Part shown: positions 24,601 through 36,400 of the stretch, in pieces | Layout: each line of letters begins with the position of its first letter | Position numbering within the stretch: position 1 is the first letter of the stretch | Origin: Sipunculus nudus | Taxonomy: Eukaryota; Annelida; Sipuncula; Golfingiida; Sipunculidae | Length of the DNA stretch: 64,000 nucleotides | NCBI GenBank assembly: GCA_026874595.1 | Contig: CM049309.1 | Location: 52,608,079 to 52,672,078, forward strand | Direction of reading: 5' to 3' | Made by a program: the position numbers and the translations under genes | The notes under the pieces: model-generated | Database searches by the model: none | Told to the model about the DNA's origin: nothing | Seen by the model: only the letters and a program-made list of their open reading frames with translations

Positions 24601-26130
24601 TGTTTACAGTGACACTTGTGCATATGCTATACCCCGGCCGGTCTATAAATGATCATATATTCACACAGGATTTGGAACGAAATTTTAATTGTTCGAAACC
24701 TCGAATACATAAATACACACACATATAATTACACACACATATATATATATATATTTACACATACATACATAAATATATATGTAAACCGATCTGTGGTAAA
24801 AGTCAGCGCATTCAACTTAGAGGCCTTATATAAAGTCATATATGTGTGTGTGTGTGTGTGTGTGTGGTGTGTTGTGCATGTGGTATACGTGTTCGTGTTA
24901 TAATATAAGGGGGGGGGGGGGGGATATTGCGGTTATGTAAGTGCATGAGGATTTGAGAGGAGGTGGAATTGGCAGCCTGTATGAGGGAGCAGTAATCTGC
25001 TTTTTCCTTTTATTCAAAATTTTGGGTATTCTTACTTTAATCTTATTTTCCAGGCCCTTTTAACGACTTGTTTTCTGACATTTTTGTGATTTTAAGCACA
25101 AATTTAAATCGATTAGCTTAAGATAAAACACTATTTCATACATTTTTATTTTATATAGACCAAATTACTCATATAGGCTAATTAGTTAACCATTCTAGGT
25201 TCACAAGTTCATTTGGTATGAAACATGACAGACCTTATAGCTACTCCTATACCGGCCTTTACATGTGCAGTATGGATTGCCATGAGAAACTTATTATGAA
25301 GTTGTTAATCACTAATAATAGGGCATGGTTGATTTGCATTCAACTGTAGTTAATTCTCTGGTAAAGAATTCAGACCTTAAGAAGCTTTGATTGTGGAAAC
25401 TATAATTATGCTCATATTTTTTAATCCGAAAAAATAGCTAACAAATAAGATTATTAGCTGGACGATAATTGAGGATTTCTTTCTAATTTTTATGTACAGT
25501 ACAAGGGTCAGCGGCGCATAAATGTGATGATTTTTTAATGACGAAAGACACCATGCATTGCGCAACGCGGCAGACTGCAGTTATGCGGACCATACGCTGA
25601 ACAATTTAATTTGTCTATATTTTGCCTTTGAGGTTTATTTTGGAACATCCTACCTCTCACTTACACAAAAAGTGTGCCGCCAACTCACAGCATTATTTCT
25701 GAATGATTTTCATCGTCGCACTTACTTTTATAGCTCAGTGCTTTCCTTATATATATATATACATTGTAGTCGAGTGGTTTTTTACATGTTTGTGGCTACC
25801 TGAGGTTTCATGCTGCATTTATGATAAATGCGACAATCAATAATCAGGCAACATGTATTTGAACTTGCAAACACAGAAACAGAATTTAAGTATCTTTAAT
25901 AAGGGAGAAACACACACACACACACACATATATATATACCTATTTATATTTCCTTTAGAATATGTAACATGCAATTCCATATAACATATCCTGTATAGCC
26001 TTCAGCTTATATCTTACTTAATTCCTTGTTGCTTATATTAGTTATTGTATTTTTTCTGTGCTATGTTGTTTTAAATAGATATGCCTATATATATAAATCA
26101 ATCTCAAAATTTATTCCCGAAATATAATGA
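24600..26130. other. Repeat-poor spacer with simple repeats
   Basis: It contains (GT)n near 24843-24866, a poly-G run at 24909-24923 and (CA)n at 25912-25928. No exon or transposon end was recognised. Confidence 0.4.
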
Positions 26131-26662
26131 TTTTAATTCCGAACGTGTAACAATATATATATTGAAGAAGCCATAAAGCTGTTTAATAAACTGTTGGATG
26201 ACAGTATGTTGCTGGACGTTCTGTGCGATCTTCTCTCATTAATATTCTTCATGGCGTCACGTACAGCAGACACATACCTGTTTATTGATAAAAACCCCAT
26301 TAAGGCCATGCAGGGTCCCGTGGTAAATAGAACCAGGCCCTGTTTATTATTAATGTCAGTCACCGTATCAGTTACATGCCATCCTGTGCCATTTGACACA
26401 ATTATGATGTCATTTGATCCCAATAAGGGTCTCCTCACAAATTAAAATTTGCCGCTAATCCATCGTTTGAATCAACAACCAATCTGGTCAGGCTAATCAA
26501 GAGAGCATGCAATGCAGCACGCGGTGATAAACTGTTGGCAGTTTTCATGCCCCATGGATAATGCAAAACCAACAGATTAACATTGTTCAGGAACCGTTAA
26601 AACCTAGCATATATGCACACACACACTCCCGCCCCCCCCCCCCACACACACACACACACATA

Positions 26663-26973
26663 AGGCAAAAAAAAAAATAAATAAATAAAAGGTACGGTTC
26701 TCAGGCACCGCCCGCGTCAATTTCAACCCCCCCCCCCCCCCATCCAAAATTTTTATTTCGATTTTTATCTTTCAAGAAGATAAATAATACAATTTATGTG
26801 GTGTTTTTACCTGTTTATCGTAAAAATTTGTTATTTTCATGCCTTTCCCTGATCAAATGACATTTTTATCGAAACTTACAAAAAAAGTTAAAAAATTAGG
26901 CCTAAATACCGCCCGCCCGCACTGATTTCTCAAAAAAAGTGCCTGAGAACCATACCTTTTTATTTTTTTGCCT
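26663..26973. mobile_element. MITE with GGTACGGTTCTCAGGCAC ends, copy 2
   Basis: The ends AAGGCAAAA...GGTACGGTTCTCAGGCAC and GTGCCTGAGAACCATACC...TTTTGCCT are inverted repeats. The interior matches copy 1 (21113-21448), including the CCCGCCCGCA block, with an expanded C-run. Confidence 0.7.
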
Positions 26974-27078
26974 AATAGGCCCATATAGGCCTTCCATGGG
27001 CCTACAATTTGGCTACTTCATATTTTCAAAGAGTTTCGATCATCTTATCTAGCCTAATTAAATCTAATTAGGGATACA

Positions 27079-27279
27079 ACAGAGACGGATCAAGAATTTA
27101 GGAAAATGGGGGCTCCCACCCGGGAGGATTAATAGCTATTAAAAATATGTCAGTTAGGGAAAGGGGGAGGGTGTGAGAGGTGGTCCAGGCAGCTATAAAT
27201 GATCTGAATCCCTTAAAAAAGGTTGCGACGGCTGAAGGGGGGGGGGACATCTTGGACCCATTTCCTGGCTCCGCAGCGA
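27079..27279 (+). mobile_element. hAT-like MITE of the GGATCCAGGATTTAGG family, diverged
   Basis: It shares GGATCAAGAATTTAGGAAAA, an internal GGTCCAGGC and a CCCTTAAAAAAGGTTGC block with 9681-9891. The right end is diverged (TGGCTCCGCAGC). Confidence 0.55.
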
Positions 27280-27691
27280 AGTGAAACAACTTTGTTGGTT
27301 AAAATTAATGAAAGACGTGACAGCTATATAAGCAGGAGCGTTATATACATCCAAAACAGAGAGTCAGAGACCGGCTCCTGCTAAGAGTGATATGTCACGC
27401 ACAGGCCAGATTTAGAAATTAATTTTAGCAATAGGTCTAACATTTTCGGATAATTGTGTAAAAAATCATAAACTTTGGGTGGGATCTTGAATTTCAGTCA
27501 CAACTAGCTAGACTTAGGCCTACAGAATTTGCCCCTCGTGACAGTGTTCAAATATAGCCAATAAATTTTGAACAATTAAATCACACAACATTTTTTGTGG
27601 AAAATAAATAGAATAAAAAATATTTTAGACAAGTGTGTTATATAATAATCTAATGCGATTTTGGGGCACGAGGCCATGATCCCACGCGGAG

Positions 27692-27873
27692 GAACGAAAC
27701 GACCAAGGTACGAAACAACCTGAGACCACCATGTGTACGAAATAACCAAGGTACGAAACGTCTTCAGGGTACGAAACGACGTCCGGTGTTCAGGCCCGCT
27801 GTTGGGTACGAAACGAGTAGGGTACGAAACGACCAGGTTACGAAATGACTTGGATTCGGCTATACTGGAGGCA
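27692..27873 (-). repeat. GTCGTTTCGTACC motif array, copy 2 (reversed)
   Basis: Eight copies of GTACGAAACGAC-like units occur on the plus strand, ending with GGCTATACTGGAGGC, the same lead-in as at 11669 in reverse orientation. An open frame across it exists only because of the repeat. Confidence 0.65.
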
Positions 27874-28059
27874 GTATAATTTATTTTTAATACAAAGTAA
27901 ATCTCTTTAAATATCCACAACCACCAATTACATAAAAAAATTAATGTACGTGCATATTGATATCTGTTTTATGTTATAACCATTAAGCCCTGCAGCTAAG
28001 AGAATACAGACACCGGATATTTGTTTTTAGCCCATACGACTGTATACCTGATGAGCTTG

Positions 28060-28384
28060 CAGGGCCTTGTGCGCTGACAGAGCATGGATTTTGCAGCTGG
28101 ACCTCCATTGTGGCATGCTCTTCCTCTGGACATCAAATCTGGTCAAACTATGCCGATTTCCAAATCAAAACTGAAGACATATTTATTCAGAAAAGCTTTC
28201 ATAATGATTGAGTGCTAATTGACTGATATTTTTATACTTTTCGTCCTTTCTTATTTAGTACATTTAAATATTTTATCGTAAATTTGAAAGGTTTAAACAC
28301 AGCCCTTTTTTGTAGTTTATTTGTATTTTATACTTTCTGAGTATTATGTAAAGCGCCTGGGAGCTCTATGAATTTGGAGCTCTA
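28060..28384 (+). pseudogene. 5'-truncated non-LTR retrotransposon (RT C-terminus and 3' UTR)
   Basis: The stretch 28090-28218 translates as a typical non-LTR ORF2 end: FAAGPPLWHALPLDIKSG followed by SKLKTYLFRKAF and a stop. Known relatives end W-x-LP, then LKTxLF-x-AF. After ~150 bp of 3' UTR it ends GCGCCTGGGAGCTCTATG...TATAAATT, running into (AAT)n. Upstream of 28060 no coding match is seen, so it is a dead-on-arrival insertion. Confidence 0.75.
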
Positions 28385-28390
28385 TAAATT

Positions 28391-28559
<169 letters not shown>

Positions 28560-28978
28560 CCACGGCGATCCCGCGTCTGCGGGCTATTAGTCCGTCCAGC
28601 GCCGGTTTACAATTCACAAAAATGCTTCATATAATGTCATTTATTTCTTGCCCAATTTTGATTTTGTTTATTTTATCTAAAGGGGCTTGGGTTTTCATAA
28701 ACGGAATTTTGAAACACATAAATTTAACAACTTCGTGCAAACTTTTTTTCCAAATCACAAAGATGCTTCTTCTCTTTATTTCTTGGACGATATTGATTTT
28801 CTTATTTTACCTGATAAAGATGGGCTTTTACACTTCTACATAGAATTTGGAAACTCATAAATTAATCAAATATATGAAAAATGTTTATCAAAATTTCAAA
28901 ACAGTGTTTGTTCTCTTTTATTTCTTGACCGATATTGAGTCTCTTTGATTTTGAGTCCCCTGTTAATATACCAAATAA

Positions 28979-29194
28979 TGCTAAGATTCCTTACGTACGG
29001 GATGCGGAATGCGGCATGCGGAATTTCGTGTTGAGATATTTCATATGTACCGGCACGGCAGCATGCATGTTTTCTATATGTGTTGTTCTCGGATACCATG
29101 CAGAACCGGCCAAAATTGCTAAATGTAGATATTCGTTTTGCCGTATACGCATTCGCATGCTGCATTACGCATTCCGTACATAAGGAATCTTAGC
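28979..29194. mobile_element. MITE with CTAAGATTCCTTA ends
   Basis: A 216-bp element whose ends, GCTAAGATTCCTTACGTACG and CGTACATAAGGAATCTTAGC, are inverted repeats that continue inwards as GGATGCGGAATGCGGCATGC and its imperfect inverse. It has no coding capacity. Confidence 0.7.
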
Positions 29195-29199
29195 TTTAC

Positions 29200-30640
29200 T
29201 GTGGTTAAAAGTTCATTCCGTGCACCTGGTGACAATTTGCATATTTTATGTTGCAGGGTGGTTTGGTAAGCTCCGCATCATTGAATTTCCTTTTTCAGTT
29301 ATGTATTACAAAAAAAAAATAATAGTAAAATAAAGGGGCCAAATCACCTATCTTACCTTTATAAACTAAAGGTAATCCCTTGGAGCTTTTATAAAAATAG
29401 GCCAGAAAACGTGGATATCACCGCACACAGGCGGCTTGTTTTGTTTATATCAACCTGTTTATAATATGTCGGGCCCGCCAAAATAATTAAACATATTCAA
29501 CAAGGGCATCTGACAGTAAAACAGATAAGCCAGAGCTTTGCAAATGGCGTTTTGCAGCAAGTGACCTTTCTTCCTCCGCATATATATGCAACTTACCACC
29601 TTAGGTTACATTGTTTTCCCGTTTGCCAACATTGCTGTGTTTACAACAATGTTGTTGATAAACAAGTTCATACATCCTTCATGAAGGCGTTATAAGTACT
29701 TTTCACAACAAAAATCACCCTTAGTTCATTAATATATACACAGAGGAAACCAGAAATCACAATTCTTATTCAAAAGGTAGGTGAATGAGCCCCTTTAATG
29801 ATGGAAGGGTTTGATTTTGATTGCCCCAGAACTTGGAATAGGCCGATGCAAAATACAGCAAACAGGCTAGCGCCGTTCCGGCCCTTGTACTTTAGAGAGT
29901 CTACCACCAGCTTACTGTTTGTCAAGTAGGCTTACCAGCCCCATTATCAATGCCTACTGAGTCGGGTTGTCATGGATACATATACAGTCTGGATTCTAGA
30001 TTTTTTATTTTTATTTTGGCACAAGGCTGGTTACGGCAACATTGTATTAATTGTCTCTACTGTTCTTAAAGTACACAGAATAAAATAGGAGAGTTATATA
30101 GCCATAACAATTTATTGGTGCGAGAATATATTTAACATTTCGTTGAAGAGCTATAGTGCGTCCTGAATTCTTTTCTTGGTTGAAGCGAACTGATTTGTTA
30201 TTTATTAATGTTAAGCAGTAATTGTCTCATTTTGGTATTACAAAGCGACCAAGGGACATATTCGACCATTAACGGAAGAAACAAGGGTGCATGGGAGCAG
30301 ATTCTTACAACAACCCATATATATGTGACATACTTGGGATGTTAACAGAAATACTTACATCATAACTCACAACAAAAGACAGTAAGAGATTTTTAGTGGA
30401 AGAAAATAAAATATTATTACATACAGTCCATGGTGAATCGTCCATTAAAAATACACCATGTACAAATGTCAAGTGACCATATGCTTTAAGCTACACCTTG
30501 TTTATGTTTCACTTAAACACGTAATGCGAAACAAATGTAAAGCGAAACTAATGCCCGGTAGGCGTTCTTGGACCATAACATCATGACGTTGGATACCAGT
30601 TCAAGCAAACGCTCTGTCTACTGATACGGAGATTTCCTTA
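29200..30640. other. Unassigned spacer
   Basis: No exon, splice pair or repeat family is supported. Confidence 0.4.
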
Positions 30641-30648
30641 TATATAAT

Positions 30649-30773
30649 GACAGGGGAATCCGTGATATATATTGACAGGGGAATCCCTGGCATATAATGA
30701 CAGGGGAATCCCTGATATATAATGTAAAAGGAATACCTGATGTAATATGACATCGATATCCCTGCACGTTAGT
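30649..30773. repeat. 25-bp minisatellite, five units
   Basis: Units beginning GACAGGGGAATCCCTG start at 30649, 30674, 30699, 30724 and 30749, an exact 25-bp period. The last two units are diverged. Confidence 0.8.
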
Positions 30774-30889
30774 ACATCATGCGGCAGTGGAAGGGGGTGG
30801 ATAAAACTGAACATTTCATTACAAATTTATATTTCAAACTGCTACAATAAACGCAAAGCACAATGGATAACACTAAGTAATGCTTGTAT

Positions 30890-31120
30890 ACTGGCTTTTG
30901 TGGCTCTGGAGTAGAGCACATGACTCAAAGCCGGGAGGTTGGTGGGTGCAGGTTTAATTGGAAAGCTGTAGCCCACAGCCGTGTATCACTCACAAACGAG
31001 TGCGTCTTTGGGAGGATCCTCTTTGGTATGACCAAGAAATGGATATATAATTACACACCCGAGACCTGCAGGTGCGGTAGACATCGGACCTGGGTGTTAC
31101 CAGAATATAAAATAAAATGA
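30890..31120 (+). mobile_element. tRNA-derived SINE
   Basis: The head reads TGGCTCTGGAGTAGAGCACA (A-box-like) and then AAGCCGGGAGGTTGGTGGG with GCAGGTTTAATTGG (degenerate B box) at tRNA spacing, followed by a tRNA-unrelated body. The arrangement is that of tRNA-derived SINEs. The B box is mutated, so the copy is probably inactive. Confidence 0.65.
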
Positions 31121-32880
31121 CAGGAAGCGAGTGCTACCGCCCTGTCATGTAGTCCCAAACCGAAATGGAACTCTATAGATGTAAAAACTTAGCTTACGAA
31201 TTAGGTAAGTCACCACTGAAAATGGAGGCGGTTACCTCCACCAAATTAAAAAAAATTAATGCATGTGTGTCCGGACATTCCCTTGGTTAAGCTAGGGGGT
31301 CACAGGGGGCCCTGCTTAAATATAAGCGAAGTTCACTGCGCTGCAATAAAGTTCAATTTGATGATGTCATATTTGTAACAGATTCTTGTCTCACATGCCG
31401 CACATATTAATCTTTTGATTTGACTGTAGTTTCACATACGTTTTCATGGCAGCTTCCCATTGTGCAAGTAAAATACTCGTTATAAACGTGCTTGTTCTCC
31501 ATCCTACTGCATTCAGTACTGGATTCAACACCTGGGTGTGTAAATAGTACGTGTTTACCCAAGGAAATGAGGCTTCGTGATTGTTCATCAGTCAATAATT
31601 ATAATATAATTACATGGGGAAAATTAACATCGGATTCATTTAATCTCGATCATATTCAGCATACGTTCTGACGCATTCGACACTGATGATTTTTCCTCCA
31701 TTTTCACACGGTCGAACTTGCGCCATCACACTGCGCAGACTCGGACTCACAAGAGAACGTATGGCTCTGCTGTTTCAGGATTGTTTGAATCAATACCTGA
31801 CCCCCACAATGCACCGGGGCTTCTAAATAGTATGGCGGGGTGAGTATAAAAACACATGCATAGTCAAGAGGACAATGTAGTCCGTTCAAATGTGTGAGTT
31901 AATAAATATTTCAATGCAAATTACATAGTAATATTTTATAAGCATGCGCCTGTGGAATGTAAACAGAATGTGTTTCCTTGGAATGTAACAATTTTGATTT
32001 TAATGTTTAAGTTTTACAGTTGAGACAAATAGTCCCGGTTGTCCCACAGTGCCCAAACAAAAGAGGTTTGTTTCGAGTAGAAACGACCTCTTGTACCGTG
32101 TATTTCAAGCCGTGTGCCACGACTGACACACCCTCGCGCAACGTCATTCCATGCAAACACTAAACATGGATAAAACCAGTGTTAATATTACAAAATGTTT
32201 TGTCGAGTGTCCGCGTTTGACCGCGCAGTCGTGATATGAATGCATCACTGCATTATAAACTGTCCCGAGAGGAACTGTCATGCTGTATATTAATTCTATC
32301 ATGCCACATGCCTCTCCCTTCTTCTCCCCCTTTCTCTATTTTTTTCTCTCTCTCACACACATACACACAAGGCTCGATTATATACACCTTTTTATTCAAT
32401 TCTACACGATTTGACAATTGCACTGGGCTTACCGAGGCAGCTAACAATTGAGACAAATTTCATTTAAAGGATTAAATATGAAACCGATAAAATTCAGCTT
32501 CCAGTGGTACTTATTCACAAAACAAAAGTTAAAATGTGTTCAATCTGTTTTACTTATGTCATACCAATGTGGACGTGTGTGCGTTTGCGCGTTTGTGTTT
32601 GTGATAGTGTAGGCTTGTGTGTAGGTATGTATTTGTGTTGCTCGTTTGTCCTTTGAAGAGGTGTGCGCCAGCTGAGAGTATTTTATTACCAAGGTTACAT
32701 AGCGTTAACACCGACCGTATGGAAGAAAACACCGACCTCCAACAGTCATTACAACTTTAAATTGTTTTTTTGCAAGTGACAGCAGCACCGTTTCAGATTT
32801 GCGTAAAGAAAATATTTATGTAAATAAACATATCATGATAATATATATGCTTGAGAAGCCATTCACTCTGTCTTAAACAG
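31121..32880. other. Spacer downstream of Ly6 copy 1
   Basis: It contains a fragment of the ACCTCCACCAA element end at 31231 and T/C-rich tracts near 32320. No exon is supported. Confidence 0.35.
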
Positions 32881-32896
32881 TTAAAATCTGTCCGTT

Positions 32897-33369
32897 TTAA
32901 TACACTTGCATAAAAGAAAGAATTGCGATAATGCCTGATATTGCCGCCAGATGGGGCTTTGTACCACCACTTCTACACACTGCCGTTGGTTGCGGTTTGT
33001 TGCAGTTGTCTGTGTTGCACCAGCACACTTGGCCGTAATGCTTATTGAGGGTAATTGTGGCACGAGACATTCGGTCAGCTACGTTGTCTTTCACCCATTT
33101 TGGGATTGTTGAAGAGCATCCACTTGCAGATATGGTGTTTTTTGGAACGGTAAAGCAGTCACGTGACACACCAAACACAGTGATCGGACTGGCACCAATC
33201 GGGCTGTCAGCTGAAGCAAATAATAATCAAATGTTGTTTGAAACACTATAATTTATTACGCAGTCAAGCTGTGACATCTTGTTTTTCTGGATTTTAAGTG
33301 CTGAAACCAAAATGATAATATCATTTGATCTGAATATCTGTACGAAAGTAAAATATAATGATAACATCA

Positions 33370-33441
<72 letters not shown>

Positions 33442-36400
33442 TTGTGTGTGTGTATGTTAATTATAAAAAATGTTAGAGTAAAGTGTTTTAGTGAAAAAGA
33501 AATATAAAACATTCAGCGCTATATGAAATATTACAACATATTCCCTTTGACAAATTGTCCGTCAATTTAGAGATAACATTGACACTGCAGAGGTGTCCAG
33601 TAAATAAATTTAGAGGAAAACAGGAGAAAATAAATTTAGACATAAAACTTGCCTCCAGATGGCGGAACTTTCCAACATAATCTGCCATATAGCGACAGAA
33701 AAGCATACCGACATGGTCAGTTTAGATGATCATGTCTGACGATATTTCTTACCTATATTCCCTATGTTGACGGCATGTAACCAGACACAGGTGGCTGCGT
33801 TTGTAGCATCGTCCTGGCACGTTGTGCTGTTTGTTGGGGCCGCAGTGAAACCTGTCTCGTCTCCAAGACATCTCCTGTCACCGCCGAAACTACTGCGCAT
33901 AGTGGTCTGAGCTGATTCTCGCAAGGTGTTATTGGCGACATCTAGCGAGAAATCGAAGTACTGGCACTGGTAGCAGGACAGCGAAGCAGCTGCGTACATA
34001 TAACATAACACTGACATTAAAATGGATCAGGATGCAGTCAGCGCAATTGAAAAAAAGTTTTTACTATACTGATACTGATTATACCGATTTTACTATACTG
34101 ATTCAAAACACAACACCAGGAAGCGTTAATAAACCAAACAGTTTGAAGTAATAACATGTTTTTTTTTCGCTCGGATATTTGAGCTCATCTAAACGCCATT
34201 GTAATATATGTTATAAAAGTTTGGCTACCATAGTAATGCAAGCGTAAATCGCGGAAATTATAGACATATATACAACATAATTCTGCACTTAAATGCAACA
34301 TTAAAGGGGCGTTCACACCTATCCTTTTTTTTCCTTCCGCACACGCGCCCCTTTTCGTCATCCGTCAAATTCGATTCAGTTAAAAAAAAACAGGGCATTC
34401 ACACCTATTCGCTTCCACACCCGTCTCACCGTCCGCACAAATCGGTCTTTGACCAATTCACGACGGAAGCAGACGACGGGTGCAGATGGTAATCCCTACC
34501 ATGACGTGATATAATCGGGGATATTCTGGCATGTCCTTATGTCTTCGCCTTGATTAGAAAATGCCAAAGAGGTTTACTTCAGTATGAAAGGTTGGAACAT
34601 GCGCGTGAGCATTCACTGCTTTATAATTCCGCCCATGAAAGCTCTAATTGTATCCGCCAAAACAGAGTTTTGCGGATATTAAGTTTTCAGTTGCACACCG
34701 CCGGCGCCGTCGCATAGGTTTCCGGAGAACCCCTCTGTAACCACTGGGCAGAATTTAAAAAAAATCGAAATTATCATTGGGTCACATGTGAACTGCTGCG
34801 CCCTCATTTTTGGTTGACCTCTGACCTTTTCTCTCTCCCAAGCGTCCATTTGTGCGTCTGTTTCCTAACATAAACCAACATATATCTCGGGAACCTTGGA
34901 TAGCTTTATAACATACACTAAAAATGGTGGCGCCACCTGCAACCATATTTGCACAGCGTCCACTGTTCATCTGCCTGGGGATAAAATCACTCATATCTCT
35001 GCATTGGTACGCTCCCGAGGCAGCGGAAAGCTTACGCTTCTAAAGAAGCAACTGATTTTCACGCTGCCAGCTTTGACCGTTTATGATATATTTAGACACC
35101 AGATGGCGGTTCGTTGTCCGCTTAACAAAACGTGCGTATGATGTGCCAAGTAGCCAACCAGATGCCAATAAACAAACACGGGACAGGCATCCTGGCTCCG
35201 CCCATAGCTGCGCTTCAAGCGCCGTTTGAAGACAAGTTTACGTTCGGATTTTAATTGCTCCCTCTGCATTCTCGCATCATCGACAGATTCGATTCTGACA
35301 GTATGACTGTGTTAGCGTAGCCATATGTATCTGGTGTCTGCAGAACTGAAAACAGCCAGCGGGGTGTGCACGTAGCCTTTGTTGTAACGTTTCGTTTGAA
35401 TTACAGCTCACCAACCGGGCATCCTATGTGCCCAAGGCCGTAAGTAAACCACGTCTGCGGCAATTCTTTCTCAGCCTGTGGCCTGTTCATACGGTTACCG
35501 GGCGATGAGCTGTCACTCAAAACGAAATGAACATGATTGGCTGCGTGTATTCCTCGCTTGGCCGTGTCTTCCAGCACAAGGTCTCATCTGATTGGACCAA
35601 AATACAGTGCTCCCCTCTGGTGTAGCAGTTCAGGATACGAGGTCATAACAAACAGCGCTTACCATATAGGAAGTAGACCTATAGTTAAAGCGCTGTGTAA
35701 AGAGCGTACTGCATTGGTTGGACTTGTCCACCTGAAATTTATCATGTGTATACATCCTGGATGGTTTACGTGATTGTATGACAGGTTGCGCCACCTAAAT
35801 TCACGTTCAGGCTGCAGACATACAGGCTTATATCTCATGACTGGTTTGACATAACCTTTTGAAATTTTGCATGTGTATAGATCTCACATAGCTCTTTATC
35901 ATACGTAAACTGTCCGTCTGTTTTTGTGCCGTGGGATAAAATCACTCATAACTCGGCATCGGTTTAACTTATCTGCCTAAAATTTTGCAGGTTTATACAT
36001 CTTGGATAGCATTCTGGATTCTGTGGCAGGTGGCGCCACCTACATTTATGTTTACGCTGCAGACATCCAGGCTTATATCTCAGGACTGGTTTGCTGTATC
36101 CTCCTGACATTTTGCATGTGTATAGATCTCACATAGCTCTTTATCATACGCAAAATTGGTGGCGCCACCTGCCACAATTTTGCACAGTGTCATTCTGTTT
36201 GTTTTATTGCTATGGGATAAAATCACTCATATACAAGTAGTGATTTGGTTATCTGCCTATAATTTTGCATATGTATACAACTTGGATAGCTTTCTGAATT
36301 TTGTGGTAGGCGGCGCTACCTACATACATATTTCGGCTGCAGACATCCATGCTAATATGCAACACACCTCACTCTTATTTCCCCTAGTCACCCAATCAAA

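Noticed and set aside
26133-26445. Overlapping open frames of 83 and 101 codons on opposite strands
   Set aside because: Neither matches a family I recognise, the minus frame starts with GTG, and there are no convincing splice sites or start context.
27576-27920. 114-codon minus-strand open frame with repeated FRTL/FVP-like residues
   Set aside because: The pattern comes from the GTTTCGTAC motif array; the same artefact occurs at 11686-11880.
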